DNA from: an uncultured Lentisphaeria bacterium
Lineage (GTDB): Bacteria > Verrucomicrobiota > Lentisphaeria > JABSQK01 > CAJWLW01
Assembly: GCA_913042885.1 (NCBI GenBank)
Contig: CAJWLW010000344.1
Span: 1-5,084, forward strand
Direction of reading: 5' to 3'
DNA length: 5,084 nucleotides
A program made the translations under genes and the position numbers. The notes beneath the pieces were generated by a model. The model saw nothing but the letters and a program-made list of their open reading frames with translations, made no database searches and was not told the origin of the DNA. This document shows positions 4,979 to 5,084 of the stretch, piece by piece (position 1 is the stretch's first letter; each line of letters begins with the position of its first letter).

Positions 4979-5084
4979 ATGCCGCGGCTCGACAGCCGAG
5001 GATCCCATTTGGCGCTCAAACCGATCCTGGACACGCAGGCAATCGAACTGGATTGGCTGAAGGGCAACAAGTTTCACGAGGGCA
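4979..5084 (+). CDS. Possible start of the next gene (runs off the right edge)
   Basis: After the stop at 4936 only one forward frame stays open to the window end. ATG at 4979 gives 35 residues including LALKPILDTQAIELDWLKGN. A TTG at 5009-5011, preceded by GAGGA at 4998-5002 with a six-base gap, is an equally reasonable start and would begin the protein at LALKPILD. I do not recognise the family from so few residues. The 42-base gap after the glycosidase and the same strand suggest an operon with it, which is inference. CGGCT/AGCCG at 4985-4998 could form a small hairpin but has no T-run. Confidence 0.35.
   Translation, partial: MPRLDSRGSHLALKPILDTQAIELDWLKGNKFHEG

Noticed and set aside
1..5084. 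CRISPR array, tRNA, rRNA, transposase, integrase, or toxin-antitoxin pair
   Set aside because: No regularly spaced repeats, tRNA cloverleaf, rRNA motifs, DDE or tyrosine-recombinase motifs, or paired toxin/antitoxin genes were seen on either strand.

Overview
The window looks like accessory bacterial DNA: a short integron-type gene-cassette array without an integrase, followed by more GC-rich, apparently ordinary chromosomal DNA. The organism cannot be named from the sequence. The base composition (about 38% GC in a sampled stretch of the 54-aa gene, near 50% in the array, about 63% in a sampled stretch of the last large gene) and the gene types (Sel1 repeats, CPXCG protein, DUF1680/GH127 enzymes) suit an environmental Gram-negative such as a proteobacterium or a Planctomycetes/Verrucomicrobia-type bacterium. 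That is inference only.

Layout. Positions 1-131 hold the C-terminus of an unrecognised gene. It ends inside a broken Sel1-repeat remnant (121-374). From about 401 to 3206 the window reads as three consecutive cassettes. C1 (about 402-775) carries a 64-aa CPXCG zinc-knuckle protein. C2 (776-2768) carries a complete 635-aa GH127/DUF1680 glycosidase. C3 (2769-3206) carries a 118-aa protein with ten cysteines. Each ends in an imperfect hairpin flanked by ...AAC and GTT... core boxes, as attC sites do. The strongest evidence is that the box opening each cassette matches the left box of that cassette's own attC, about 0.3-1.9 kb away: GTTGGCA at 775 with TGCCAAC at 2716 (7/7), and GTTCGGGG at 2768 with CCCCGAAC at 3147 (8/8). 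C1 matches with one G-T wobble (401 with 713). This long-range pairing is expected only if each segment once circularised through its own attC. No integrase gene is visible, so the array fits a CALIN (cluster of attC sites lacking an integrase) or the inner part of a larger integron.

After attC3 there is a 54-aa single-span membrane protein whose ATG lies inside attC3, then what looks like the left half of another attC. At about 3360-3395 the DNA turns GC-rich and a second, divergent DUF1680/GH127-like enzyme (513 aa) begins without a visible ribosome-binding site. An open frame runs off the right end.

How the genes may work together: cassette genes need not be related and are usually read from an upstream promoter. 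The GH127 gene has its own strong ribosome-binding site. Two DUF1680-type enzymes within 4.2 kb could reflect a shared interest in arabinose- or other furanose-containing plant or algal glycans, but nothing in the sequence proves a joint pathway.
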